From: Phycisphaerae bacterium
Lineage (GTDB): Bacteria; Chloroflexota; Anaerolineae; 4572-78; J111
NCBI GenBank assembly: GCA_028285035.1
Contig: JANQQF010000003.1
Span: 36,929-100,928 of the forward strand
Direction: 5' to 3'
DNA: 64,000 nt
Below the pieces are notes generated by a model. It was given only the letters and a program-made list of their open reading frames with translations. It did no database searches and was not told the origin of the DNA. The position numbers were made by a program, and so were the translations under genes. Shown piece after piece: positions 34,387-41,546 of the stretch (its first letter is position 1; each line of letters opens with the position of its first letter).

Positions 34387-34611
34387 ATGGCACAGTTAAA
34401 ATCAGCAATGATAGGCGCAATATTTACTCTTATACTCTTACTAACAATTGTTCTTGGTTTGGTTTTAGCCCAAGAGGTTGTTGCGGCAGAAATCCCACAA
34501 CCAGTGATCGTTAACGAAATTGAAGTGGCTCAACAATTCGCCCCATTAACCGATGCGGTCGTCGTTCGCGACATTAGTGAGCAACAGTTTGCCCCATCGG
34601 TTGGTCAATAA
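34387..34611 (+). CDS. Small exported or membrane-anchored protein
   Basis: 74 residues. Residues 8-30 form a strongly hydrophobic helix ending LAQEVVAAEI, which could be cleaved after Ala or serve as an anchor. The mature part contains two similar short blocks, AQQFAPLTDA and EQQFAPSVGQ. It is an independent gene: an AGGGGG site precedes the ATG and a strong terminator follows. It lies between the two receiver genes but on the opposite strand. I know of no family. Function unknown. Confidence 0.6.
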   Translation: MAQLKSAMIGAIFTLILLLTIVLGLVLAQEVVAAEIPQPVIVNEIEVAQQFAPLTDAVVVRDISEQQFAPSVGQ

Positions 34612-34628
34612 ATTATCTAATCACAAAT

Positions 34629-34665
34629 AAAAAAGACCCTCTGAAATTAGCAGAGGGTCTTTTTT
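34629..34665. terminator. Bidirectional Rho-independent terminator
   Basis: A 15-bp stem of AAAAAAGACCCTCTG and its complement closes a 7-nt loop; T-tracts are present on both sides. It serves the small exported protein (+) and the receiver gene at 34686 (-). Confidence 0.92.
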
Positions 34666-34685
34666 ATTTACAATGAATATCTCAT

Positions 34686-35078
34686 CTAACTTTCAAGTTG
34701 CATAGAGACTTCTCGAATAGATCGTAGCAGCCGACTAACATCAAAGGGCTTGGTAATGTAATCCTCAACAGGCGGAAAACCCTCAATAATGTACAGACCA
34801 TTTTCAGGAACTGTAGCACTAATTACGATAACAGGAATATTCTCGAGAATGTCATCTTGCTTAAGGGCACGATAAATGTCCCAACCATTGGTTTCAGGCA
34901 TCGTTAAATCAAGCAAAATGATATCGGGCTTCTTCTCTCGGATAAGAGTCAACCCCTCTGAACCAGATGTAGTACTGAAAATGTGATAATTATAGCCTGA
35001 CATGTTTAAGATTTGGTCTACCATGTCAATCATCAACTGTTCATCTTCAATATACAAAATATTGGACTTTTCGGTCAT
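34686..35078 (-). CDS. Receiver-only response regulator
   Basis: 130 residues from the ATG at 35078, with GGAG 8 nt upstream. All receiver residues are present: Glu11-Asp12, phospho-acceptor Asp57 in LLDLTMPETNGWDIY, Ser87 in VISAT and Lys110 in TKPFDVSRLL. No DNA-binding or enzymatic output domain exists, so it acts by protein contact or in a phosphorelay. It is paralogous to the degenerate receiver at 33718-34101 and shares its promoter block. It could partner an orphan kinase such as that at 6165-7739, but nothing in the sequence ties them together. Confidence 0.9.
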   Translation of the reverse strand: MTEKSNILYIEDEQLMIDMVDQILNMSGYNYHIFSTTSGSEGLTLIREKKPDIILLDLTMPETNGWDIYRALKQDDILENIPVIVISATVPENGLYIIEGFPPVEDYITKPFDVSRLLRSIREVSMQLES

Positions 35079-35121
35079 GAATTCCACTCCAAACACTCAA
35101 TAATGAGTTGGTACCTGGAAA

Positions 35122-35152
35122 TAGTATACCCTAAGTTTGTTTGAATTTCGTT
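35122..35152 (-). promoter_or_regulatory. Shared receiver-gene promoter block, copy 2
   Basis: TAGTATA (35122-35128), a 10-bp gap and GTTTGAATTTCGTT (35139-35152) as read on the plus strand, matching 34164-34194 exactly in both words and spacing. It lies 44-74 bp upstream of the receiver start at 35078. Confidence 0.6.
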
Positions 35153-35179
35153 AGGATTAAGGTATTTAGGACTATGATC

Positions 35180-35659
35180 CTATGGACGATTTTGCCTGAA
35201 GAAGAGGATTGTCTTGATAAGTTGATCGATCGTATCAACTTGGCGGATACTGTATCGCTGACAAACAATGTCAACATTCCCCTTACGCCAGTAGCCATCT
35301 GGACAACAAACAATCAACTTTTGGCTGTGGGCAAAGAGGCCTAATTCTAGCAGAGTAATGGGGGCTTTTGTTTGGGGGTCAAAATACATTGCAATTAAAT
35401 CGGCTTGTTCTTGGGCTTGTAACTCCCACTCCACCTGTTCTCGAAATTGTGGATTCCCAATGTCCTGCACCCAACTCGAATCCCACTCATCCCGCCGAGG
35501 GTTGAGCAAAATAATCGCCTCATCAGCCAAGGCATCTTCAAGTGTTTTCTGCCAATTTTCCGCCGCCCCCATCTCAATGGAGCCAGCCAGAAATACTGTT
35601 GGTGTTATAAATGTAGAAGGCAGAGGTGTGGGTGGTTTTATGGTTTGGGCCATTGTCAT
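35180..35659 (-). CDS. Nucleoside 2-deoxyribosyltransferase-like protein
   Basis: About 159 residues from the ATG at 35659; an ATG at 35653 is equally possible, and a GTG at 35767 would add 36 residues of un-family-like sequence. It resembles the Nuc_deoxyrib_tr_3 group: PTVFLAGSIEMG at the start, NWQKTLEDALAD, LLNPRRDEWDSSW, REQVEWELQAQEQADLIAMY and LLELGLFA, where the active-site Glu is expected. Family members cleave or transfer deoxyribosyl groups or act on modified nucleotides; the exact substrate is unknown. Confidence 0.82.
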   Translation of the reverse strand: MTMAQTIKPPTPLPSTFITPTVFLAGSIEMGAAENWQKTLEDALADEAIILLNPRRDEWDSSWVQDIGNPQFREQVEWELQAQEQADLIAMYFDPQTKAPITLLELGLFAHSQKLIVCCPDGYWRKGNVDIVCQRYSIRQVDTIDQLIKTILFFRQNRP

Positions 35660-35928
35660 CCATCCAATCAAGGCATAATCTCGTTCATTGTAATCGACTG
35701 TTCCCTTAAAGTTAAATTGATGATCAACGTATCCAAACACAAACACTCTTCGCCTTCTATCAATCACGGATTGAAGTTAAAAAGACTTGCCCCTCATTCA
35801 AATCCCATTACAATGCTCCAGCGCGGTGAGATTATGGCTTTAAGTTAATAGGGCTATAACAAACTCTAGCCCGTAGACGCGTAGAGCAGTACCCAATGTC
35901 TAGACGCAAATTTTTTTGAGATATCGTC

Positions 35929-38148
35929 ATGCAATCCATTCAAAAATGGTTTCAGCCCTGGCTGCTACTTCTTTTCATCATCATTGTAGCTAGTGCCTAT
36001 CGCTTTCCTCTTCTAGACACCCTACCCCCTGGCCTAAATTTTGATGAAGGTGGCGAGGGGGTCGCCGCGTTGGATGTGACTCAGGGCAACTTTCAGATTT
36101 GGTGGCTGATTGGAGGCGGCAAACAACCATTGATGGCCTATCTCGTACAGCCCCTCTTTTGGATATTTGGGCCAACTCGTTTTGCACTCCGTCTTTACAC
36201 CGCCTTGATGGGCGTGGGAGCGGTCGCGGCCTGCTATTTTTTTGCCGTGTGGTTGTTTGAGACAAAACGCTTCCCCGGCCCCCCAAAGGGGGGAGGTCAG
36301 AGCGATATTTCCTCCGCTGGGGGGGGTGGGCGGATAATCAACATCTATCATCTCCTCCCCGCCTTCGCCGCCCTCGGCCTTGCCACAGCATTTTGGCACG
36401 TTTCCTTCAGCCGCATCGCCTTTCGCGCCTTGTCTACGCCTTTTGTCGAAGGACTCGCCTTGGCCCTGTTTTGGCAGGCCTTGCGTCGAGAACGATGGCG
36501 GGACTTTCTATGGGCAGGTGGTGTCATCGGGGCGATGATTTACACCTACTTGGCCGGTTGGTTTACCCCCGTCGCACTTGGCCTATTCTTAATGTTGGAA
36601 GCGGTGTTTGCACTCTGGCAGCGACAAAGGCCGCTCCTACTGCAACATTGGCAAAAGTGGCTGGGATTGGTTGGCGCTGCAGCAGTGGTGGCTGGCCCCT
36701 TGCTGTTGTATTTTGCCCTCAACCCCAATCTCTTTTTTGATCGTGGTCAATCAGTCTCCATATTCAGCACTACGGCAGGTGGAAACGAATTTTGGGCCGT
36801 TTTATGGCACACAATCTCAACCACAATCGGAACATTTTTTAGTCTAACAGGTGATCCTAATCCGCTCGCAAATATTCCGGGGCGCCCACTTTTATCACCA
36901 CTACTTGCCTTTTTCTTCGGCCTCGGTCTCGTCGTCAGCCTCATCAAAACAGCCCAGCTTTTCCAGCGTAAGGCAATAACTGATAAAAACAACGCATCCG
37001 AAAGTGCACCTTCAGACTCTTGGTGGCTCGACCAAATCGTACCACTATTTCTGTTATGCGGTTGGGGCGTCATGCTCCTGCCCGCCATCCTCGCCCCAGA
37101 AGGTGCGCCCCACCATCTTCGGCTCATCGGCACGACCCCTTTCACCTATACCTTCATCGCCCTTGGGCTTGTCTGGCTCATCCAGGCTGTCACAACCGTC
37201 CTCAAGTCTGCCAAGCTGGCCTTACCACTAGGCTGGACCTGTTTGATCGCAGTTTTTGGTTTTGTGGGCTGGCAAACCTATCACGACTATTTTGTGGTTT
37301 GGGCTAACGAGATTGATCATTACGATCCTTTCGATGTCTTCGCCGAAGAGTTAGCCCAACAAATCGCGGCAGACGATGATCCGAATACGATCTATTTGAT
37401 TCCTATGGATCAGCGGGCGGCCCACGAAGCCCGACACTACACTCTCGATTTTCTATATCAGGGGGAAACACCGTATGCCTATATCCCAGTAGATGAACCA
37501 CTGTTGGCGCAACAACTGAACAGGGTCATCGATGAACAAACGAGCCTGAAGGTTGTCCGTTGGACAAAATTCACCAAGCATAGCGACGCCGATGAGCGTG
37601 AGGCCTTCACGTTTGCTTTACATACCAATGGTGCCCAATTAGAGGCAATTACCGAATTCCCAATGTACAACATCGAAAGTTATACACTGCCAGAACAAGA
37701 CCAGCCATTTATCTTACCCACCATCGAAGCCCCAATTGACATTACCCTTGATGGCCTGATTCAAATTCGGCAGGCCGAAGTGCCCTCCGAAATCACCCCA
37801 AATCAAGAAGTGGCCGTCGCTGTCACCGTTGCGCCGATTGCGCCGATTGAGGCTGACTATCGCGCCTCAGTCCGGCTGTTCACCGCCGAAGGGCAGAGTG
37901 TGAGTCAAGTCGACCGCACCCTACGACATAACTGGCATCAGCCGACCAGCTTATGGCCACGTGAAGAGGTCAACGAATACTACCTCTTACCCCTTCCGGC
38001 TGACACCCCACCCGGCCCATATCAAGTCCGCTTGGTTGTCTATCACCCAGAGACCCTGGCGCCCTTGACCGAAAATGGATTGGTTGAGGTGCCGTTGGGG
38101 GAGATCTTTATCAGTGAGACAGCCCTGGCAGCACAACATCGAGAATGA
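35929..38148 (+). CDS. GT39-type polytopic glycosyltransferase
   Basis: 739 residues. The first 450 contain about ten TM helices; the first extracytoplasmic loop holds the GT-C catalytic-type acidic pair in PPGLNFDEGG (Asp39, Glu40). The C-terminal 280 residues form an extracytoplasmic domain. Proteins like this transfer sugars from polyprenyl-phosphate donors to protein or lipid outside the membrane. Residues 113-136 are a Gly/Pro-rich insertion (KRFPGPPKGGG) encoded by a palindromic DNA repeat. Its stop overlaps the methyltransferase start by 4 nt (ATGA), so the two are translationally coupled. Confidence 0.82.
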   Translation: MQSIQKWFQPWLLLLFIIIVASAYRFPLLDTLPPGLNFDEGGEGVAALDVTQGNFQIWWLIGGGKQPLMAYLVQPLFWIFGPTRFALRLYTALMGVGAVAACYFFAVWLFETKRFPGPPKGGGQSDISSAGGGGRIINIYHLLPAFAALGLATAFWHVSFSRIAFRALSTPFVEGLALALFWQALRRERWRDFLWAGGVIGAMIYTYLAGWFTPVALGLFLMLEAVFALWQRQRPLLLQHWQKWLGLVGAAAVVAGPLLLYFALNPNLFFDRGQSVSIFSTTAGGNEFWAVLWHTISTTIGTFFSLTGDPNPLANIPGRPLLSPLLAFFFGLGLVVSLIKTAQLFQRKAITDKNNASESAPSDSWWLDQIVPLFLLCGWGVMLLPAILAPEGAPHHLRLIGTTPFTYTFIALGLVWLIQAVTTVLKSAKLALPLGWTCLIAVFGFVGWQTYHDYFVVWANEIDHYDPFDVFAEELAQQIAADDDPNTIYLIPMDQRAAHEARHYTLDFLYQGETPYAYIPVDEPLLAQQLNRVIDEQTSLKVVRWTKFTKHSDADEREAFTFALHTNGAQLEAITEFPMYNIESYTLPEQDQPFILPTIEAPIDITLDGLIQIRQAEVPSEITPNQEVAVAVTVAPIAPIEADYRASVRLFTAEGQSVSQVDRTLRHNWHQPTSLWPREEVNEYYLLPLPADTPPGPYQVRLVVYHPETLAPLTENGLVEVPLGEIFISETALAAQHRE
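36265..36336 (+). repeat. GC-rich palindromic repeat inserted in frame within the glycosyltransferase gene
   Basis: It contains CCCCCCAAAGGGGGG (36279-36293), a perfect palindrome, followed by a GGGGGGGG run (36319-36326 area). It encodes the low-complexity segment at residues 113-136 between two membrane helices and keeps the frame open. It looks like a dispersed REP-like unit caught in a coding region. Confidence 0.45.
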
Positions 38149-38771
38149 ATGGGTTTAGACGCATTTGGTCGTGGATGACACGCCCCATTTGGGAGCTATT
38201 TCAACGGGACAGCGTTCTTGGCATCAAACCTGATTTATTGCTACCCGAAAAACATCATCGTATCAAACCTTACTACACTGGCCTCTGTCTGGATTTTGGG
38301 GCGGGGTCGGGTGCATTCACCTATTATTTGCAGCAACAGGGCCACACCATCATCCCCGTCGATGTTGTCGCCGAGAGTCGCCACGGGAAGGTTATTCCGA
38401 CGCTGTATGACGGCTGGACTCTTCCCTTTGCCGATGACACCTTTGATACCGTCATCTGTATGTTCGTGTTGCATCACATCCAGCATCAAGACGAAATCTT
38501 GCAGGAGTTGCGCCGAGTTACAAAACATCGCTTGATTGTGGGTGAGGATTTAGAGGAGAGTTGGTTTGATAGATTTCTAACGGGAACACATAATTTCTTA
38601 TCAGGTTGGGAGGAAGGCCATAACACCTATCGCTCAGATACAGAGTGGGCACATCGCTTTCAGGCATTAGGCGTCCGTCCTGTTCAAAAAATCCCTATTC
38701 CACGTTACAAAATTCCAGCCTATCCGGTCCGTCGGATGATTTACGTTTTGGAGAAAGGGCCAGTCTCCTAA
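38145..38771 (+). CDS. Class I SAM-dependent methyltransferase
   Basis: 208 residues. The SAM site is LDFGAGSGAFTYYL (about 49-62), followed by IPVDVV and the post-motif FADDTFDTVICMFVLHHI typical of Methyltransf_11. An N-terminal extension of about 40 residues precedes the core. It overlaps the glycosyltransferase gene by 4 nt, so the substrate may be a lipid-linked or cell-surface glycan intermediate; this is inferred from coupling only. Confidence 0.88.
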   Translation: MNGFRRIWSWMTRPIWELFQRDSVLGIKPDLLLPEKHHRIKPYYTGLCLDFGAGSGAFTYYLQQQGHTIIPVDVVAESRHGKVIPTLYDGWTLPFADDTFDTVICMFVLHHIQHQDEILQELRRVTKHRLIVGEDLEESWFDRFLTGTHNFLSGWEEGHNTYRSDTEWAHRFQALGVRPVQKIPIPRYKIPAYPVRRMIYVLEKGPVS

Positions 38772-38974
38772 TGCATACTGGCAATAGCTAACAACCTCGT
38801 GTAAATCGCATCAAATCGAGCATCCTTTACCCCAGCCCACTTCCAAACGGAATGTTGTTCGCCTTTATGATTGGTCAGAATAATGGTCGGTGTTGCTTCA
38901 TCAGGCACACCGGCTCGCATCTCTGGACGAATGGTCAAGAAATGTAGAACCCATATATGACTTTTTTCGTCCTG
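38768..38974 (-). pseudogene. Remnant of an unrecognised gene (C-terminal part)
   Basis: An open frame of 68 codons on the minus strand ends with TAG at 38768-38770 and reads protein-like: FLTIRPEMRAGVPDEATPT, then ILTNHKGEQHSVWKWAGVKD and RFDAIYTRLLAIASMH. There is a stop immediately upstream and no start codon with a ribosome site, so only the 3' end of a gene seems preserved. The family was not recognised. It fills most of the gap between the methyltransferase and OsmC genes (38772-39063). Confidence 0.45.
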
Positions 38975-39063
38975 TCATACCTTTAGAGGTATCTTTAAGT
39001 ATTGGGCAGAAAGTTTTATGAAATATCAGGTGCGATTTGCAAACTCTCTAACACAGCAAACAC

Positions 39064-39546
39064 CTACTCCTCAAGCGGCAGAATATTCCAGATAATGGTC
39101 GGTGGATAGCCTGCATCGGTAAACAGCTGGCCAACCGGACAGCGATCTTCTGACAAAAGTTTCAGCCGCTCGATTTTCTTTTCTGATTCATTGGTCTCAA
39201 TATCGATAATCAGTTCTGCCCCGATGAAACGCATCACCTTCTCATCACCTTCAACAGCCGCGACGCGATCCGTGGTCGTTGAGGTTTTGATATTGATGGC
39301 CCCGTGCTTAAAACGCATCGCTTGGGCGACCTTGACAATCTGCACCGTCTGACAGGCCCCGAGCGACGCCGTCAAATGCATTAAGGGCGAGGCTGCCGTT
39401 CCAGTTCCGCCCCGCTCAACAGGCTCATCAATCATAATCGTCTGGTTGTCATTCACCGAGTGCCCTTCGATGAGAACGCCCGACTCACATTTGGTCTCCA
39501 CTACTCGAACCTGTTTTCCAATAGGTTGCTTTGATCGTATTGCCAT
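39064..39546 (-). CDS. OsmC/Ohr-family protein
   Basis: 160 residues from the ATG at 39546 (GGAGG upstream); the frame remains open to 39678 without family-like sequence. The two redox Cys of OsmC-type proteins are present: Cys65 in SLGACQTVQ and Cys136 in DRCPVGQLF. These are cytoplasmic thiol peroxidases or related proteins against organic hydroperoxides and reactive sulfur. The 18-bp dyads at 39704-39743, about 160-195 bp upstream, are probably its control sites. Confidence 0.88.
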   Translation of the reverse strand: MAIRSKQPIGKQVRVVETKCESGVLIEGHSVNDNQTIMIDEPVERGGTGTAASPLMHLTASLGACQTVQIVKVAQAMRFKHGAINIKTSTTTDRVAAVEGDEKVMRFIGAELIIDIETNESEKKIERLKLLSEDRCPVGQLFTDAGYPPTIIWNILPLEE

Positions 39547-39703
39547 CTTTTCCTCCAAAAATTTATATTTAGATATCGCACTCAGTTTAGCGAGAATAAC
39601 AGGCAAACGCAAAACAAAAAAGTCAGACACAAGCTCTTGTAAATCCGTGTCTGACTTATCAAGGAAGATATGCTTCACCGCTTGTTTACCATCAATTTCG
39701 AAC

Positions 39704-39743
39704 TGTCCTAATTCCAGGACAAAACTGCCCTAATTCCATGACA
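39704..39743. promoter_or_regulatory. Two tandem 18-bp operator-like dyads
   Basis: TGTCCTAATTCCAGGACA (39704-39721) is a dyad with 6-bp arms. A second copy at 39726-39743 matches it at 16 of 18 positions. Their centres are 22 bp apart, two helical turns, so two dimers could bind side by side. It lies in the gap 39547-39908 between the OsmC gene (-) and the secreted protein gene (+); nothing else was seen there. Confidence 0.6.
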
Positions 39744-39908
39744 GACAAATCGCTTCAATTTTGATACGATTTACAAATATTTTTGAGAAGTGGAATATAG
39801 TGTTTGGCCTTGTAAGCGTAACACACTAAACTATAAGAAATCAATTTATCAACAGCTTGGATCAGTTTCCAGCGACTGACCAAGACAACGAATAGGAAAA
39901 AATTTAAA

Positions 39909-41534
39909 ATGAGTCATAAACCCATTAACCATCAAAACTTCACGATAGACCAACTACCGGAAGAGGTTCAGGCCTTCTGGCAAGAGCTGGTGGACCAAGC
40001 CATCAAGACATTCCGACTGACCCCTTGGCTTTTACGGCAGATCCAGCGGCTATGGGAACGCTTTGTCAAACTCTATCAATCCCTGCGCAAGCTACCCCGC
40101 CCGACTCGCCGCCGCCTACAGCGCAAGTTAGGCAGCTCGCTGGCTGGGGTGGCCTTGGTATTGGCCTTTAACCAAGCATCAGTCATCCAAGCCGCTGGGA
40201 TTACTGTAACCACTACGGCGGACATCCTGGACGCAGACTGTAGCACCATCACCGTCGCCAATTTGGACAGCCTGGGCGGTGACGACCAGATCAGTCTGCG
40301 GGAGGCCATCTGCGCCGCGAACAACACAGCGGGCGACGACGAGATCACCCTACCTGCCGGGACCATCACCCTGGCCCTCAACCCTAATGGCGGCAGTGAG
40401 GATACCAATGCCGAGGATGACCTGGACATCCTCAACAATGGCAAGGTTTCCATCACCGGAGACGATGGTGGGAGCATCCTGGATGGGGGCGGCATTGACG
40501 GTGTGATCGACGTGCTGTCAGATGCCCAACTCGATCTATCCGCTGTGACCATTCAAAATGGCAATGATAGTGGTTTTGGCGGGGGGATAGCCAGTACTTC
40601 CACCAGTACGGTCGCTGTCCGCAACAGTACCATCACTGGCAATACGGCCTCTGCCGGTGGGGGGATCGATGCTTCTGGGTCATTTACCATAAGTAACACA
40701 ACCATCAGCAGCAATACAGCTACGTTGGGCGGTGGAATCGTTGCCTCCACAGTCACTGTGACCAACAGCACCATCACTGATAATAGTGCTAGCGAGGGTG
40801 GTGGCATCTTTACCTCCGGTGGGACAGTAACTCTCTCCAACAGCCTAATAGCAGGCAATACCGCGACCGCTTCAGGCAATGAAATAAGTGCCAATTCTGG
40901 AACCTTCAACGTTAATGCTAACAATCTTTTTGGGCACAGCGGTCAAACTGAGGTGGAGGCCTTCTACGGCTTCACGCCTGGAGCCAATGATATTGTGGCT
41001 ACCAGCGACAACACCTCAACAGCCAGCCATACGCCGACGGCTCTCACCAGTATCCTGACCACTACTTTGGCGGATAATGGTGGTTCTACCCACACTCACG
41101 CCTTGGTCGCAGGCAGCCCAGCCATCGACGCCACGTCGACGGGTCCAGCCACCGATCAGCGAGGGATAGCCCGACCACAAGGGGCTAATTTCGATATTGG
41201 GGCCTTTGAGTTGATTTCCAACCAAGCCCCGGTTGCCGCCACCGATACCTACACGACCAGCCAGGGCATGCCGCTGACCGTAGCGGCATCGGGCGTGCTG
41301 GGCAACGACACCGACGCTGACAGCAGTATGCTGACAGCCATCCTGGTCAGCGGGCCCAATAATGGTATGTTAACCCTTAATAGTGATGGCTCTTTTACCT
41401 ATACGCCCTCCTCAGGCTTCAACGGTACTGATACCTTTACCTACAAGGCTAACGATGGTAGTGCGGACTCAAACATTGTCACCGTGACGATCACGGTCAA
41501 TCCGGTCCTCTATTTTCCCATGATTTTCAAATAG
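39909..41534 (+). CDS. Secreted right-handed beta-helix protein with Ig-like domain and terminal YFPMIFK motif
   Basis: 541 residues. It starts with an unusual leader of about 95 residues: a polar, helical stretch (DQLPEEVQAFWQELVDQA), an Arg-rich RRRLQRKLG, then the hydrophobic signal core ending QAAGI. Next is a CSLREA-type segment (TTADILDADC, QISLREAICAANN), then beta-helix repeats (NSTITGNTASAGGGI and similar) at about 190-330. A cadherin/Ig-like domain (about 440-530) has VLGNDTDAD and DGSFTYTPSSGFNG. The chain ends LYFPMIFK, like the motif in the protein at 25761-28388. The start has only a weak AGGA. Extracellular; function unknown. Confidence 0.85.
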   Translation: MSHKPINHQNFTIDQLPEEVQAFWQELVDQAIKTFRLTPWLLRQIQRLWERFVKLYQSLRKLPRPTRRRLQRKLGSSLAGVALVLAFNQASVIQAAGITVTTTADILDADCSTITVANLDSLGGDDQISLREAICAANNTAGDDEITLPAGTITLALNPNGGSEDTNAEDDLDILNNGKVSITGDDGGSILDGGGIDGVIDVLSDAQLDLSAVTIQNGNDSGFGGGIASTSTSTVAVRNSTITGNTASAGGGIDASGSFTISNTTISSNTATLGGGIVASTVTVTNSTITDNSASEGGGIFTSGGTVTLSNSLIAGNTATASGNEISANSGTFNVNANNLFGHSGQTEVEAFYGFTPGANDIVATSDNTSTASHTPTALTSILTTTLADNGGSTHTHALVAGSPAIDATSTGPATDQRGIARPQGANFDIGAFELISNQAPVAATDTYTTSQGMPLTVAASGVLGNDTDADSSMLTAILVSGPNNGMLTLNSDGSFTYTPSSGFNGTDTFTYKANDGSADSNIVTVTITVNPVLYFPMIFK

Positions 41535-41546
41535 GTTCACCTGGAT

